A DNA stretch of 64,000 bases from Saccharothrix luteola (lineage in GTDB: Bacteria > Actinomycetota > Actinomycetes > Mycobacteriales > Pseudonocardiaceae): NCBI RefSeq assembly GCF_020859565.1, contig NZ_JAJHUO010000003.1, forward strand, positions 88,862-152,861, given 5' to 3'. Shown here piece by piece: positions 51,454 to 62,235 of this stretch. Below the pieces are notes generated by a model. The model made no database searches. It saw only the letters and a list, made by a program, of their open reading frames with translations, and was not told the origin of the DNA. Position numbers and translations under genes: made by a program. How positions within the stretch are numbered: the first letter of the stretch is position 1; each line of letters opens with the position of its first letter.

Positions 51454-51470
51454 GGTCATCTGCGATGACC
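51454..51470 (+). promoter_or_regulatory. Hairpin directly before the GNAT Shine-Dalgarno
   Basis: GGTCATC-TGC-GATGACC is a perfect 7-bp stem with a 3-nt loop; AGGAG follows immediately. It could hide or expose the ribosome site depending on translation of the leader ORF. Confidence 0.4.
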
Positions 51471-51481
51471 AGGAGTTCCGA

Positions 51482-53538
<2,057 letters not shown>

Positions 53539-53554
53539 CCCGCGCCGAGGCCGT

Positions 53555-53593
53555 GCCCGCGCCGGTCCACGCGTGTCGTGGCCCGGCGCGGGC
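53555..53593. terminator. Bidirectional hairpin terminator
   Basis: GCCCGCGCCGG / CCGGCGCGGGC is a perfect 11-bp stem between the convergent argG and oxidoreductase genes, with a further CCACG / CGTGG pair inside the loop. Confidence 0.75.
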
Positions 53594-53610
53594 GTCGGCG
53601 TTCCCGGGCC

Positions 53611-54627
53611 TCACACGCCGTGGCGACGGTCGCCCGCGACGAGTTCGGCGACCCTGGCCTCGGCCTCGCCGGAGAACGGGTTCCGGTAGGCCTCGACGGC
53701 CAGGCGGGTCTCCTCCGCGATCAGGTCGGCGTTGATCTGGGCGCCGGCGGTGGCGCCCGCCGCGGCGGCCGCGCCGACCTGCGCGGTCAGGTCCGTGACG
53801 TTGCCCGCCACCCACACCCCGGGCACGTCGGTGCGGCCCAGCGCGTCGGCCGGGATGTGCTCGCCCATCCCGGAGGGGTGCTCCACGGGCCGGAGCCCCA
53901 GCGTCGCCAGGAAACCGGCGCGTGCCACCATGCGCGACGCCACGACGATCACCTCACGGCCGACCGCGCGCCCGTCGGCGAGCCGCACGCCGACGATGCG
54001 GTCGCCCGCGATCTCCAGCGCCGCCACCTCGCCCGCCACGACGTCGACACCGCGTGCGGCCAACTGCTCGGCCTGCTCGGCGGTCGGCGGCTGCGCGTGG
54101 GAGAAGAGCGTGACGTCGGCGCTCAGCTGCCGGAACATCAACGCCTGGTGCACCGCCATCGGCCCGGTCGCCAGCACGCCGATCGCCTGGTCGCGGACCT
54201 CCCAGCCGTGGCAGTACGCGCAGTGGACCACGTCGCGGCCCCAGCGCTCGCGCAGCCCCGCCACGTCCGGCAGCTCGTCCACCAGGCCCGTGGTCACCAG
54301 CAGCCGCCGGGCCCGGACCGCGCGGCCGTCGGCCAGCGCCACCACGAACCGGTCGCCCTCGCGGGTCACGGCGCCGACCTCGCCGGTCACCACCTGACCG
54401 CCGTAGGCCCGGACCTCCGCCCGACCGCGTTCGACCAGCTCCGCCGGCGGCATCCCGTCCCTGGCCAGCAGCCCGTGCACGCCGTCGGCCGGCGCGTTGC
54501 GCGGCGACCCGGCGTCGATCACGACCACCGACCGCCGCGACCGCGCCAGCATCAGGGCGCCGTTCAACCCGGCGGCCCCACCACCCACCACCGTCACGTC
54601 ATAGCTGTCACTCAGCTGAAAGGTCAT
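53611..54627 (-). CDS. Thioredoxin reductase-like FAD/NAD(P) oxidoreductase
   Basis: A 338-residue flavoprotein. The FAD fold is YDVTVVGGGAAGLNGALMLA; the redox-active pair is CAYC in VVHCAYCHGWEVRDQ; the NAD(P) fold starts AIGVLATGPMAVHQAL; GVWVAGNVTDLTAQVGAAAA is the C-terminal FAD contact. It is shorter in the NADPH region than true TrxB and probably belongs to the actinobacterial TrxR-like group of unknown disulfide or quinone substrate. The ATG at 54627 has GGAGGTGG upstream. Overlapping inverted repeats lie 40-75 bp upstream. Confidence 0.87.
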   Translation of the reverse strand: MTFQLSDSYDVTVVGGGAAGLNGALMLARSRRSVVVIDAGSPRNAPADGVHGLLARDGMPPAELVERGRAEVRAYGGQVVTGEVGAVTREGDRFVVALADGRAVRARRLLVTTGLVDELPDVAGLRERWGRDVVHCAYCHGWEVRDQAIGVLATGPMAVHQALMFRQLSADVTLFSHAQPPTAEQAEQLAARGVDVVAGEVAALEIAGDRIVGVRLADGRAVGREVIVVASRMVARAGFLATLGLRPVEHPSGMGEHIPADALGRTDVPGVWVAGNVTDLTAQVGAAAAAGATAGAQINADLIAEETRLAVEAYRNPFSGEAEARVAELVAGDRRHGV

Positions 54628-54666
54628 CGCGACCACCTCCACGACCACCATGCGTGCGAGGTGAGC

Positions 54667-54702
54667 GGATCGGCAAACCTTGTTGCCGATCCGGCAACAA
54701 GG
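54667..54702. repeat. Two overlapping, mutually exclusive inverted repeats
   Basis: GGATCGGCAA (54667-54676) pairs with TTGCCGATCC (54683-54692), and CCTTGTTGCCG (54678-54688) pairs with CGGCAACAAGG (54692-54702). The middle arm is shared, so the two hairpins exclude each other in the leader of the oxidoreductase mRNA. As DNA they give three CGGCAA half-sites. Confidence 0.5.
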
Positions 54703-54742
54703 GCCGGCCCCCCGGCTCCCACCGGGCCGGCCTCCCGTCAGC

Positions 54743-55312
54743 TCAGAACTTCACCGTCGCGCAGCCGACCCGGGCACCGGCGGTGCCCGCCTTGCCCGGT
54801 TCGGTGGCGGTGCGCTGGGCGTGGATCACGACCGAGCCCGCCCGGCGGTCGGCGAACTGCCACGGCACGACCGTGCCGACCACCGCGCGGCCGCGGTCGT
54901 CGGTGGTGAAGTCGAGCCAGATCTCGTTCTCCGGGTTGGCGTAGGCCGGGTCCACCGACGGCTGGTTCGGGTCCACCACGTGCTGGTGGTGCGCGCCGGA
55001 GTCGGTGGGCGCCACGCCGCACGGCAGCTGGTGCGCGTGCGCGCCGTAGGTTCGGTTCGGCACCAGGCCGTACACGCTGAGCAGGGTTTTCGTGGAGTGC
55101 CGCAGTGGGGTGGCCACGACCATCACGGCCGCGCCGGGCGCGATCAGCGCCGGGTCGTAGGTGTAGGCCTTGGTCGCGGTGTCCGGGGTGGCGAACCGGG
55201 CCACCGTCACCGCGACCCCGGAGCTCCGGGGACCGTCCGCTGCGGCGGACGCCGTCGGCGTCACCGTCGTCGCGAGCAGTCCGCCGATGATCAGGGGAAC
55301 CAGACGTTTCAC
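54743..55312 (-). CDS. Secreted Cu/Zn superoxide dismutase-like protein
   Basis: A 189-residue protein with a Sec signal peptide (VKRLVPLIIGGLLATTVTPT, cleavage near ASAAADG). It has a SodC-like core: YGAHAHQLPCGVAPTDSGAH with the HxH copper ligands and a Cys, HHQHVVDPNQ, and SVVIHAQRTATEP with the late His. The remaining zinc ligands are not certain, and a catalytic Arg is not clear, so it may be a non-dismutase relative. The GTG at 55312 has AAAGG 8 nt upstream. It runs toward the oxidoreductase gene and could share an oxidative stress role. Confidence 0.8.
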   Translation of the reverse strand: MKRLVPLIIGGLLATTVTPTASAAADGPRSSGVAVTVARFATPDTATKAYTYDPALIAPGAAVMVVATPLRHSTKTLLSVYGLVPNRTYGAHAHQLPCGVAPTDSGAHHQHVVDPNQPSVDPAYANPENEIWLDFTTDDRGRAVVGTVVPWQFADRRAGSVVIHAQRTATEPGKAGTAGARVGCATVKF

Positions 55313-55439
55313 AGTTCTGCCTTTCGAGGACAAGGCGGCCTTACCGAAGTTAGCACCGATGGCCCGACGTCGCTTTCACAGTGAAGACCCTTCGTAATTC
55401 GGGGGCGGTGCGCGGTTCGCCTCGTCCACACTGGACGAC

Positions 55440-56804
55440 GTGCTGCTCACCTTGACCACGACCCACCACCCAGCCACCGACCTCAGCCACCTGCTGCACA
55501 AACACCCCGATCGGGCGCAGTCGTTCACCACGTCCTCGGGCACCGCGCACGTCTTCTACCCGCGCGCGGACGAGGAGGAGTGCACGGTCGCGCTCCTGCT
55601 GGAGGTCGACCCGGTCGCGCTGGTGCGCGGTCCCGGCAGCACGCTCACCCAGTACGTCAACGACCGGCCGTACGTGGCCGGCTCGCTGTTGACCGTCGCG
55701 CTCGGCTCGGTGTTCCGCACCGCGATGAACGGCCGCAGCCAGAGCCGCGCGGACGTGGCCGCCACCCCCATCCCGCTCACGGTGCGCGTGCCCGTCCTGC
55801 CGCACCGCCTGGTCGAACGGCTCTTCACGCCGTTGGGCTGGACCACGCGCATCGCACCTCTCCCGCTCGGCGACGGCGACGACTCGCGGTACGCCGACGT
55901 CACCCTCACCGGCACGCTCACCCTGTCCGAAGCCCTGAAGCACCTCTACGTCCTGCTGCCCGTCCTCGACGGCGACAAGCACTACTGGGTCGCCGAGGAC
56001 GAGGTGGACAAGCTGCTGCGCGCGGGGGAGGGGTGGCTCGGCGCGCACCCGGACCGCGAGCTGATCACCACCCGGTACCTGATGCGCCGCCGTCCGCTGG
56101 TGCGGTCCGCGCTGTCGCGCCTGGCCGAGGTGGAGGAGGTCGAGCCGGAGGAGCTGGACAACGCACTCGTCGAGCCGAAGGTGTCGTTGGCGGTGCAGCG
56201 CCGTGAGGCGATCCTCGACCAGCTCAAGCAGGTCGGCGCGCGGTCCGTCCTCGACCTCGGCTGCGGTGGCGGCGCGTTGCTGCGCGCCCTGCTCGAAGTG
56301 CCCGACTTCACCCGCGTCCAAGGCGTGGACGTGTCCGCGAACGCCCTCGCCACGGCCGCGCGCAAGCTGAACCTGGACCGGATGTCGGACCGCCAACGCG
56401 CCCGGCTCACGTTGCGCCAGTCGTCGCTGACCTACGCCGACCCGGAGCTGAAGGGCTACGACGCCGCCGTGCTGATGGAGGTGGTCGAACACCTCGACCC
56501 GGACCGCCTGCCCGCGTTGGAGCACTCGGTGTTCGTCGTCGCGCGGCCGCGCACGGTCCTCGTCACCACGCCGAACGTCGAGTACAACGCGTTGTTCGAG
56601 ACCCTGCCGGAAGGCAGGCACCGGCACTCCGATCACCGCTTCGAGTGGACCAGGGCCGAGTTCGAGGACTGGGCGGACGGCGTCGCGCACCGCCGCGGGT
56701 ACACCGTCACCCACCTGCCGATCGGACCGGTGGACGCCGAGCGCGGCGCGCCGACCCAGCTCGCCGCCTTCACCCTGATCGAGCACAGGAGCGTGGAGGA
56801 CTGA
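55440..56804 (+). CDS. hen1: Hen1, RNA 3'-terminal ribose 2'-O-methyltransferase
   Basis: A 454-residue bacterial Hen1. The N-terminal 240 residues are the Hen1-L domain that helps Pnkp ligate. The methyltransferase domain has the SAM motif SVLDLGCGGGALLRALLE (from 270) and the metal-binding ExxEH motif in MEVVEHLDPDRL (Glu346, Glu349, His350), with a further His in HRHSDHRFEWT. It marks repaired RNA ends so that the same ribotoxin cannot cut again. The GTG at 55440 lies 7 nt after CACACT, a possible leaderless start. Its stop overlaps the pnkp ATG (TGATG). Confidence 0.92.
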   Translation: MLLTLTTTHHPATDLSHLLHKHPDRAQSFTTSSGTAHVFYPRADEEECTVALLLEVDPVALVRGPGSTLTQYVNDRPYVAGSLLTVALGSVFRTAMNGRSQSRADVAATPIPLTVRVPVLPHRLVERLFTPLGWTTRIAPLPLGDGDDSRYADVTLTGTLTLSEALKHLYVLLPVLDGDKHYWVAEDEVDKLLRAGEGWLGAHPDRELITTRYLMRRRPLVRSALSRLAEVEEVEPEELDNALVEPKVSLAVQRREAILDQLKQVGARSVLDLGCGGGALLRALLEVPDFTRVQGVDVSANALATAARKLNLDRMSDRQRARLTLRQSSLTYADPELKGYDAAVLMEVVEHLDPDRLPALEHSVFVVARPRTVLVTTPNVEYNALFETLPEGRHRHSDHRFEWTRAEFEDWADGVAHRRGYTVTHLPIGPVDAERGAPTQLAAFTLIEHRSVED

Positions 56805-59293
56805 TGGAGCTCAAGATCCCGGACCTCTGCCTCGTGGTGCTGATCGGCGCTTCCGGCTCGGGCAAGTCCACGTTCGCGCGCAAGCACTTCCGGCCGACGC
56901 AGGTGCTGTCCAGCGACTACTTCCGCGGCCTGGTCGCGGACGACGAGAACGACCAGTCGGCGTCCGCCGCCGCGTTCGAGGCGCTGCACTTCGTGGCGGG
57001 CAAGCGCCTGGACGCCGGTCGCACCACCGTCGTCGACGCGACGAACGTGCAGCGGTCCGACCGGGCGCGGCTGATCGAGCTGGCCCGTGAGCACAACGTG
57101 CTGCCGGTCGCCATCGTGCTCGACACCCCGGAGGAGGTCTGCCTGGCCCGCAACGCCTCCCGCCCGGACCGCGACTTCGGCGCGCACGTGGTGCGCCGGC
57201 ACCGCGCCGCGCTGCGCAAGTCGTTGAAGCACCTCGGCAAGGAGGGCTTCAAGCGGGTGCACGTGCTGCGCGCGCAGTCCGAAGTGGACGAAGCGGTCAT
57301 CGTGCCGGAACGGCTGCTGAACGACCTGCGGCACGAGACCGGGCCGTTCGACGTGATCGGCGACGTGCACGGCTGCCGCGCGGAGCTGGAGGACCTGCTG
57401 GTCAAGCTCGGCTACGCGCTGGTGCGCGACGACGAGGGCCGTCCGGTGGACGCCGTCCCACCCGCGGGACGGCGTGCCGCGTTCGTCGGCGACCTGGTCG
57501 ACCGGGGCCCGGACACGCCCGGTGTGCTGCGCCTGGTGATGGGCATGGTCGAGGCCGGGCACGCGTTCGCCGTGTGCGGCAACCACGAGCAGAAGCTGGT
57601 GCGTGCCCTGCGCGGGCGCAACGTGCAGGTCAAGCACGGTCTCGCGGAATCGCTGGCGCAGCTCGCGGCCGAGCCGGAGGAGTTCCGCGAGCGTGCCGTG
57701 CGGTTCTGCGACGGCCTGATCGCGCACTACGTGCTCGACGGCGGCGACCTGGTGATCGCGCACGCGGGACTGCCGGAGAAGTTCCACGGCCGCGCGTCGG
57801 CCCGGGTGCGCAGCTTCGCGCTCTACGGCGACACGACCGGTGAGACCGACGAGTACGGCCTGCCGGTGCGCTACCCGTGGGCGACGGAGTACCGGGGCAA
57901 GGCGACCGTGCTCTACGGGCACACGCCGATGCCGGAGGTCGAGTGGGTCAACAACACCATGTGCCTGGACACGGGTGTGGTGTTCGGCGGCAGGCTGACC
58001 GCGTTGCGCTACCCGGAGCGCGAAGTCGTGGCGGTCGACGCGCACGAGGTCTGGTACGAGCCGGTGCGACCGCTCGTCGTGCCGGAGGAGGAACGCGAGC
58101 CGGACGTGCTCGCGCTGTCCGACGTCACCGGCCGCCGGTTCGTCGAGACGGCCCACCGGGGCCGGATCGGGGTGCGGCCGGAGCAGGCCGCGTCGGCGTT
58201 GGAGGTGATGAGCCGGTTCGCGATCGACCCGCGCTCGTTGCTGTACCTGCCGCCGACGATGGCGCCGACGGCCACCTCGCAGCGGCCGGACGTGCTGGAG
58301 CACCCCGAGGACGCCTTCGCGGAGTACCGGAGCGCGGGCGTGCGCGAGGTGATCTGCGAGGAGAAGCACATGGGGTCGCGCGCGGTGGTCCTGGTGCGCA
58401 GGGACGGCGGCGGCGTGATCCACACGCGGACCGGTCGCGCGTTCTTCGACCCGCCGTTGGGCGACGAACTGCTGGCACGCGTGCGCGAGGAGGTGACGAG
58501 GGCCGGGTTGTGGGACGAGTTCGACACCGACTGGCTGCTGCTCGACGCCGAGCTGCTGCCGTGGAACGCCAAGGCGGCAGGGCTGATCAAGGAGCAGTAC
58601 GCCTCGGTCGGCGCGGCGGCCACGGGTGCTCTCGGCGTGGCGGTGGACGTGCTCGGGCGGACCGCCGCACGGGGCGTCGACGTCGGCGACCTGCTGGCGC
58701 GCACGGAGAGCAGGCTGGCGAACGCCACCGGCTACCGCGACGCCTACCTGCGGTACGTGCGGCCGACCGACGGCCTGGCCGGCGTCACCATCGCGCCGTT
58801 CCAGCTGCTCGCCGCGCGCGGCCGGACGTTCCACGACCGCGACCACCGGTGGCACCTGGACGTGCTCGGCCGGCTGGCGGGCGAGGTGTTCACCCGCACC
58901 CGGCACCTGGTGGTCGACACCGCGGACGAGGAGCAGGTCGCCGCCGGCATCCGCTGGTGGGAGGACCTGACCGCGGCCGGTGGCGAGGGCATGGTCGTCA
59001 AGCCGCTGGCGAACCTCGTGCGCGGCGACCGCGGCCTGGTGCAGCCGGGCGTGAAGGTGCGCGGGCGCGAGTACCTGCGGATCATCTACGGCCCGGACTA
59101 CACCGAGCCGGAGAACCTGGAGCGCCTGCGCAAGCGCGGTCTCGGCGCGAAGCGGTCGCTGGCGATCCGCGAGTACGCGCTCGGCCTGGAGGCGTTGGAG
59201 CGCGTCGTCCGCGACGAGCCGCTCTGGCGGGTGCACGAGTGCGTGTTCGCCGTGCTCGCCCTGGAGTCGGAGCCGGTCGACCCCCGGCTCTGA
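56804..59293 (+). CDS. pnkp: Polynucleotide kinase-phosphatase-ligase Pnkp (RNA repair)
   Basis: An 829-residue three-domain enzyme. The kinase domain has the P-loop GASGSGKST (15-23) and VVDATNVQRSDR; the metallophosphatase has GDVHGC (186-191), GDLVDRGP (229-236) and GNHE (259-262); the adenylyltransferase domain has the Lys521 motif EEKHMGSRAV and VVKPLANLV. It heals 2',3'-cyclic phosphate and 5'-OH RNA ends and, with Hen1, seals and methylates them. The start ATG shares one base with the hen1 stop, so the two are translationally coupled. Confidence 0.94.
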   Translation: MELKIPDLCLVVLIGASGSGKSTFARKHFRPTQVLSSDYFRGLVADDENDQSASAAAFEALHFVAGKRLDAGRTTVVDATNVQRSDRARLIELAREHNVLPVAIVLDTPEEVCLARNASRPDRDFGAHVVRRHRAALRKSLKHLGKEGFKRVHVLRAQSEVDEAVIVPERLLNDLRHETGPFDVIGDVHGCRAELEDLLVKLGYALVRDDEGRPVDAVPPAGRRAAFVGDLVDRGPDTPGVLRLVMGMVEAGHAFAVCGNHEQKLVRALRGRNVQVKHGLAESLAQLAAEPEEFRERAVRFCDGLIAHYVLDGGDLVIAHAGLPEKFHGRASARVRSFALYGDTTGETDEYGLPVRYPWATEYRGKATVLYGHTPMPEVEWVNNTMCLDTGVVFGGRLTALRYPEREVVAVDAHEVWYEPVRPLVVPEEEREPDVLALSDVTGRRFVETAHRGRIGVRPEQAASALEVMSRFAIDPRSLLYLPPTMAPTATSQRPDVLEHPEDAFAEYRSAGVREVICEEKHMGSRAVVLVRRDGGGVIHTRTGRAFFDPPLGDELLARVREEVTRAGLWDEFDTDWLLLDAELLPWNAKAAGLIKEQYASVGAAATGALGVAVDVLGRTAARGVDVGDLLARTESRLANATGYRDAYLRYVRPTDGLAGVTIAPFQLLAARGRTFHDRDHRWHLDVLGRLAGEVFTRTRHLVVDTADEEQVAAGIRWWEDLTAAGGEGMVVKPLANLVRGDRGLVQPGVKVRGREYLRIIYGPDYTEPENLERLRKRGLGAKRSLAIREYALGLEALERVVRDEPLWRVHECVFAVLALESEPVDPRL

Positions 59294-59297
59294 GACG

Positions 59298-59927
59298 TCA
59301 CGGGGCGCTGGGCAGCCGTCCGCGGCCGCCCGGCGCCCGGGTCCTCAGCCTCACCGCGCGCACGATCGGGTAGCCGGTCGCGACCAGCAGCGACAGCGCC
59401 GGAAGGGGCACGCCGAGCAGGCTCTGGCCGAGGGCGTAGTCGGCCGCGGGCACGGCGAGGCACAGCGCGAAACCCCACGGCGGCGCGGTCTGCGGCTTCT
59501 TCGGCGCCGCCCACGGCGTCCGCTTGAACGGCTTGGCCACCGACAGCCACACCTGCACCGCCAAGGCCGACGCCATCAGCAGCGAGCCGACGCGGAGGAG
59601 CGGTTCCGAACCGCCAGGGTGCAGGTTCGGGCTGAGCACGAAGATGCCCGCGTACAGCTGGCTGAGCGTGATCGCGAACTTGACGAGCACCCACCAGTGC
59701 CGGAAGTAGCCCCACGCCGTGAGGCCGGACAGCATCAGCCCGCTGAACGCCGACGTGGTGGCCATGAACTGGAGCACCTGCACGTCGAGCAGCAGCGCCA
59801 CCTCGAACGCCGGCCGCCGGTCGGGCACGGCCAACGCGTGGTTCACCACCACGAACAACGCCAGCGCCATCATCATCCAGCCCGTGGACGACACGACGTG
59901 CGCCCAGACCAGCAACTTCCTGCTCAT
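59298..59927 (-). CDS. Five- to six-helix membrane protein (DUF2269-like)
   Basis: A 209-residue membrane protein, MSRKLLVWAHVVSSTGWMMM at the start, with His10 and several Met in the first helix, then LLDVQVLQFMATTSAFSGLM, HWWVLVKFAITLSQLYAGIF and a fourth helix pair. The pattern resembles DUF2269-type proteins of unknown function. The ATG at 59927 is preferred (AGGGG 8 nt upstream); TTG 59933 is possible. Its promoter and Shine-Dalgarno lie inside a 44-bp palindrome, so expression should be strictly controlled. It converges with pnkp, 4 bp apart. Confidence 0.72.
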   Translation of the reverse strand: MSRKLLVWAHVVSSTGWMMMALALFVVVNHALAVPDRRPAFEVALLLDVQVLQFMATTSAFSGLMLSGLTAWGYFRHWWVLVKFAITLSQLYAGIFVLSPNLHPGGSEPLLRVGSLLMASALAVQVWLSVAKPFKRTPWAAPKKPQTAPPWGFALCLAVPAADYALGQSLLGVPLPALSLLVATGYPIVRAVRLRTRAPGGRGRLPSAP

Positions 59928-59934
59928 GACCAAC

Positions 59935-59978
59935 CCCTACTAGTAGCCGCACTACATATAGTACGGCTACTAGTAGGG
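59935..59978. promoter_or_regulatory. 44-bp palindrome over the promoter of the membrane protein gene
   Basis: Two 20-bp arms, CCCTACTAGTAGCCGCACTA (59935-59954) and TAGTACGGCTACTAGTAGGG (59959-59978), match at 19 of 20 positions around a CATA spacer. Each arm contains CTACTAGTAG, itself a palindrome. TACTAT at the centre (minus strand) is a possible -10, and the left arm overlaps the Shine-Dalgarno. Confidence 0.65.
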
Positions 59979-59985
59979 TGGTGGC

Positions 59986-62235
59986 TCAGACCCGGCAGGG
60001 GCTGCCGCCGGGCTCGCCCGGCAACGCCTCCACGTTGGCCTTCGCCTCACCGAGCACCACGTCGGTCAGCAGGGTGTCCAGTGCGAACGCCCGCTGCACC
60101 ACGCTGGTCGACGTGGTCGTGGTGCTGTTGAGCTGCAACGAGCCGATGACCAGCGGGATCGTCAGCGGCGCGCTGCCCACGGCGATCTGGACCCCGTTGA
60201 TCCGCAGGCTCGCGATCTGCGACGAGCCGGCGAACTGCGGGTTCAGGTTCGCGTCGCACGTCACCGACGCGGTCGCCTGGATCACGCCCACCTCGATGTT
60301 CACCAGCAGGCTGCTGATCCGCGTGTACTCGACCCGGGCGTCGGACACCGCGCCGTCACCGGGAGCCGGCGGCAGGGCGAGCAGGTCGTCCGGTGTCTGC
60401 TCGGTGCTCGCGGTCAACGCGTTCGCCCGCACGGTGAGGATGCCCGCGGACAGGTTGACGTTGGCCACGTTCTCGTAGTCGTCCACGCACGGCACGTCCG
60501 GCGGGTTGGCCCGCGCCACCACGATCCCGGCCAGGTTCAGCGCGGTCGCCTGGCAGGAGAACACGCCGGTCCGCTCGGAGGTCTTGATCCGCAGGTCCGA
60601 CAGCACCGGCGTGTCGCCGGACGGGCTCGCGGTCAACGTCGCCCGCACCTCGATGTAGCGGCCCACGCGGGCGAACTCGACCCCGTTGGCCACCGGCGTG
60701 AACGTCTCGCCGGCGAGTCCTGCCTCGGTGTCGGACGTGCGCGCCTCGACCGTGATCGAGGTGCCCGCCGGCACGCTGCCCTGGGCCTCGGTGTTCCAGG
60801 TGACGGTGCCCCAGGTCTGCCCCGCGACGCCGCCGTCCTGCACCACCGACCACGTGCCCACCGGCGCGGTGATCTCGCCGAGCACCGACCCGGTCATGTC
60901 GCTGTAGTTGTACGGCCCGGCGCCCGCGCCGAGGTCGACAGTCAGGTCGACCGCGCCGACGGTGAACCCGCCGCCACCGGCCGGACCGGCGTCCGGGTCG
61001 ATGCGCTGGGCGTTGTTGGAGTTGATGTTGGTGACCCACACCTTGCCGTTGGTGTCGACCGCGACGCCGGTGGGGCCGTTGCCGCCGGGCAGGACCACGT
61101 TGCCGACGAACGTGCCGTCGGTGCGCAGGTGGCCGACCGTGTTCGTGCCGTTGTCGAGCGCGTGGGCGACCCAGACGTTGCCGTCCATGTCGACCGCGAC
61201 GCCCTGCGCGCGGTTGTGGCCGTGCGGGAAGGTGCCGAGGACGTTGCCCGCGGCGTCCATCTTGACCGTGTGGCCGGAGTTGACCCCGGTGTGCCAGATC
61301 TCGCCGGTCTGCGGGTCCATGCCGAGGCCGTAGTCGCCGTGCGAGGTGTCCAGGCAGGCGCCCGAGCCGCTGCCCGGCTCGTAGCGCAGCAGGTTGGCGC
61401 CGTACCGCGCCGACCACAGCGTGCCCGCCTGGTCGACCAGACCGCCGTAACCGCCGCAGCCGAAGCTGACGGGCGCGGTCAGCGGCGAGCCGTCCACCCC
61501 GGAGATCTTCTGGTGCTGCATGTTCGAGCCGCCGGTCCACAGGTTGTTGTCGGCGTCGACGGCCACCGTGCGGGTGTTCGTGCCCGCGACCCGGCTGTAG
61601 GTGATCAGGCACTCGTCGGCCGCCGTGGTGACACCGCCGTTGGCGTCCGCGCCACCGGCGTTGGTCCACGGCCGGATGTCGCCGAGACCGCGCGACGTGG
61701 CGTAAAGGCCGTCGAGGTCGCGGTCGACGCAGGTGTTGTAGCCGAACGGCCCCTTCAGGTAGTCGCCGGCGGGGTTGGGCGTGCCGTCGGCGTTCGTCCG
61801 GGTGCCGCCCCGGATGACGCCGACCCGGGTGACCGACCCGCGGCCACCGCCCTGCTCGTTGCGGTTGGACAGCCAGGTGTTGCCGAGCTTGTCCACGGTG
61901 GTGCGGGAGGGGTTGCGCCCCTGGCCGTCCGGCGCCGAGAGCCACTCGCCGACGATCTCGCCGGTGTTGACGTCGATGCGGACCATCGTGCCGCGCGCCG
62001 AGGCGGCGACGTTGACGTAGGGGAAGAACACGCTCTGGCGGTTGAGCTGGAGCTGGTTGTTGTTCGGGGCGTCGTGGTTGACGTCCTGGAGCACGCCCTG
62101 GTCGAAGTCCGCGTCCAACGTGTAGAGCACGTCTTCGCCGGGGACCGGGGCGGCGGACGCCGACGGCGGGCCGACGAGGGGGAGGAGCAGCGCGCCGACG
62201 GCGGCCAGCACCAGGGATCTTCGCGGGTGAAGCAT
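59986..62235 (-). CDS. Secreted beta-propeller protein with choice-of-anchor P domain
   Basis: A 749-residue secreted protein. The signal peptide is MLHPRRSLVLAAVGALLLPL with cleavage near SASAAPV. The next 400 residues carry repeated NHL/Vgb-like blades: TVDKLGNTWLSNRNE, AVDADNNLWTGGSN, GVAVDMDGNVWVAHALDNGT, GVAVDTNGKVWVTNIN. A beta-sandwich linker with TWGTVTWNTEAQGSVPAGTS follows. The C-terminal 180 residues, starting GVFSCQATALNLAG, match the choice-of-anchor P type. The protein probably binds polymers or partners at the cell surface; enzyme activity is not evident. The ATG at 62235 has AAGGG upstream; GTCACGTGAC lies 45 bp before it. Confidence 0.82.
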   Translation of the reverse strand: MLHPRRSLVLAAVGALLLPLVGPPSASAAPVPGEDVLYTLDADFDQGVLQDVNHDAPNNNQLQLNRQSVFFPYVNVAASARGTMVRIDVNTGEIVGEWLSAPDGQGRNPSRTTVDKLGNTWLSNRNEQGGGRGSVTRVGVIRGGTRTNADGTPNPAGDYLKGPFGYNTCVDRDLDGLYATSRGLGDIRPWTNAGGADANGGVTTAADECLITYSRVAGTNTRTVAVDADNNLWTGGSNMQHQKISGVDGSPLTAPVSFGCGGYGGLVDQAGTLWSARYGANLLRYEPGSGSGACLDTSHGDYGLGMDPQTGEIWHTGVNSGHTVKMDAAGNVLGTFPHGHNRAQGVAVDMDGNVWVAHALDNGTNTVGHLRTDGTFVGNVVLPGGNGPTGVAVDTNGKVWVTNINSNNAQRIDPDAGPAGGGGFTVGAVDLTVDLGAGAGPYNYSDMTGSVLGEITAPVGTWSVVQDGGVAGQTWGTVTWNTEAQGSVPAGTSITVEARTSDTEAGLAGETFTPVANGVEFARVGRYIEVRATLTASPSGDTPVLSDLRIKTSERTGVFSCQATALNLAGIVVARANPPDVPCVDDYENVANVNLSAGILTVRANALTASTEQTPDDLLALPPAPGDGAVSDARVEYTRISSLLVNIEVGVIQATASVTCDANLNPQFAGSSQIASLRINGVQIAVGSAPLTIPLVIGSLQLNSTTTTSTSVVQRAFALDTLLTDVVLGEAKANVEALPGEPGGSPCRV

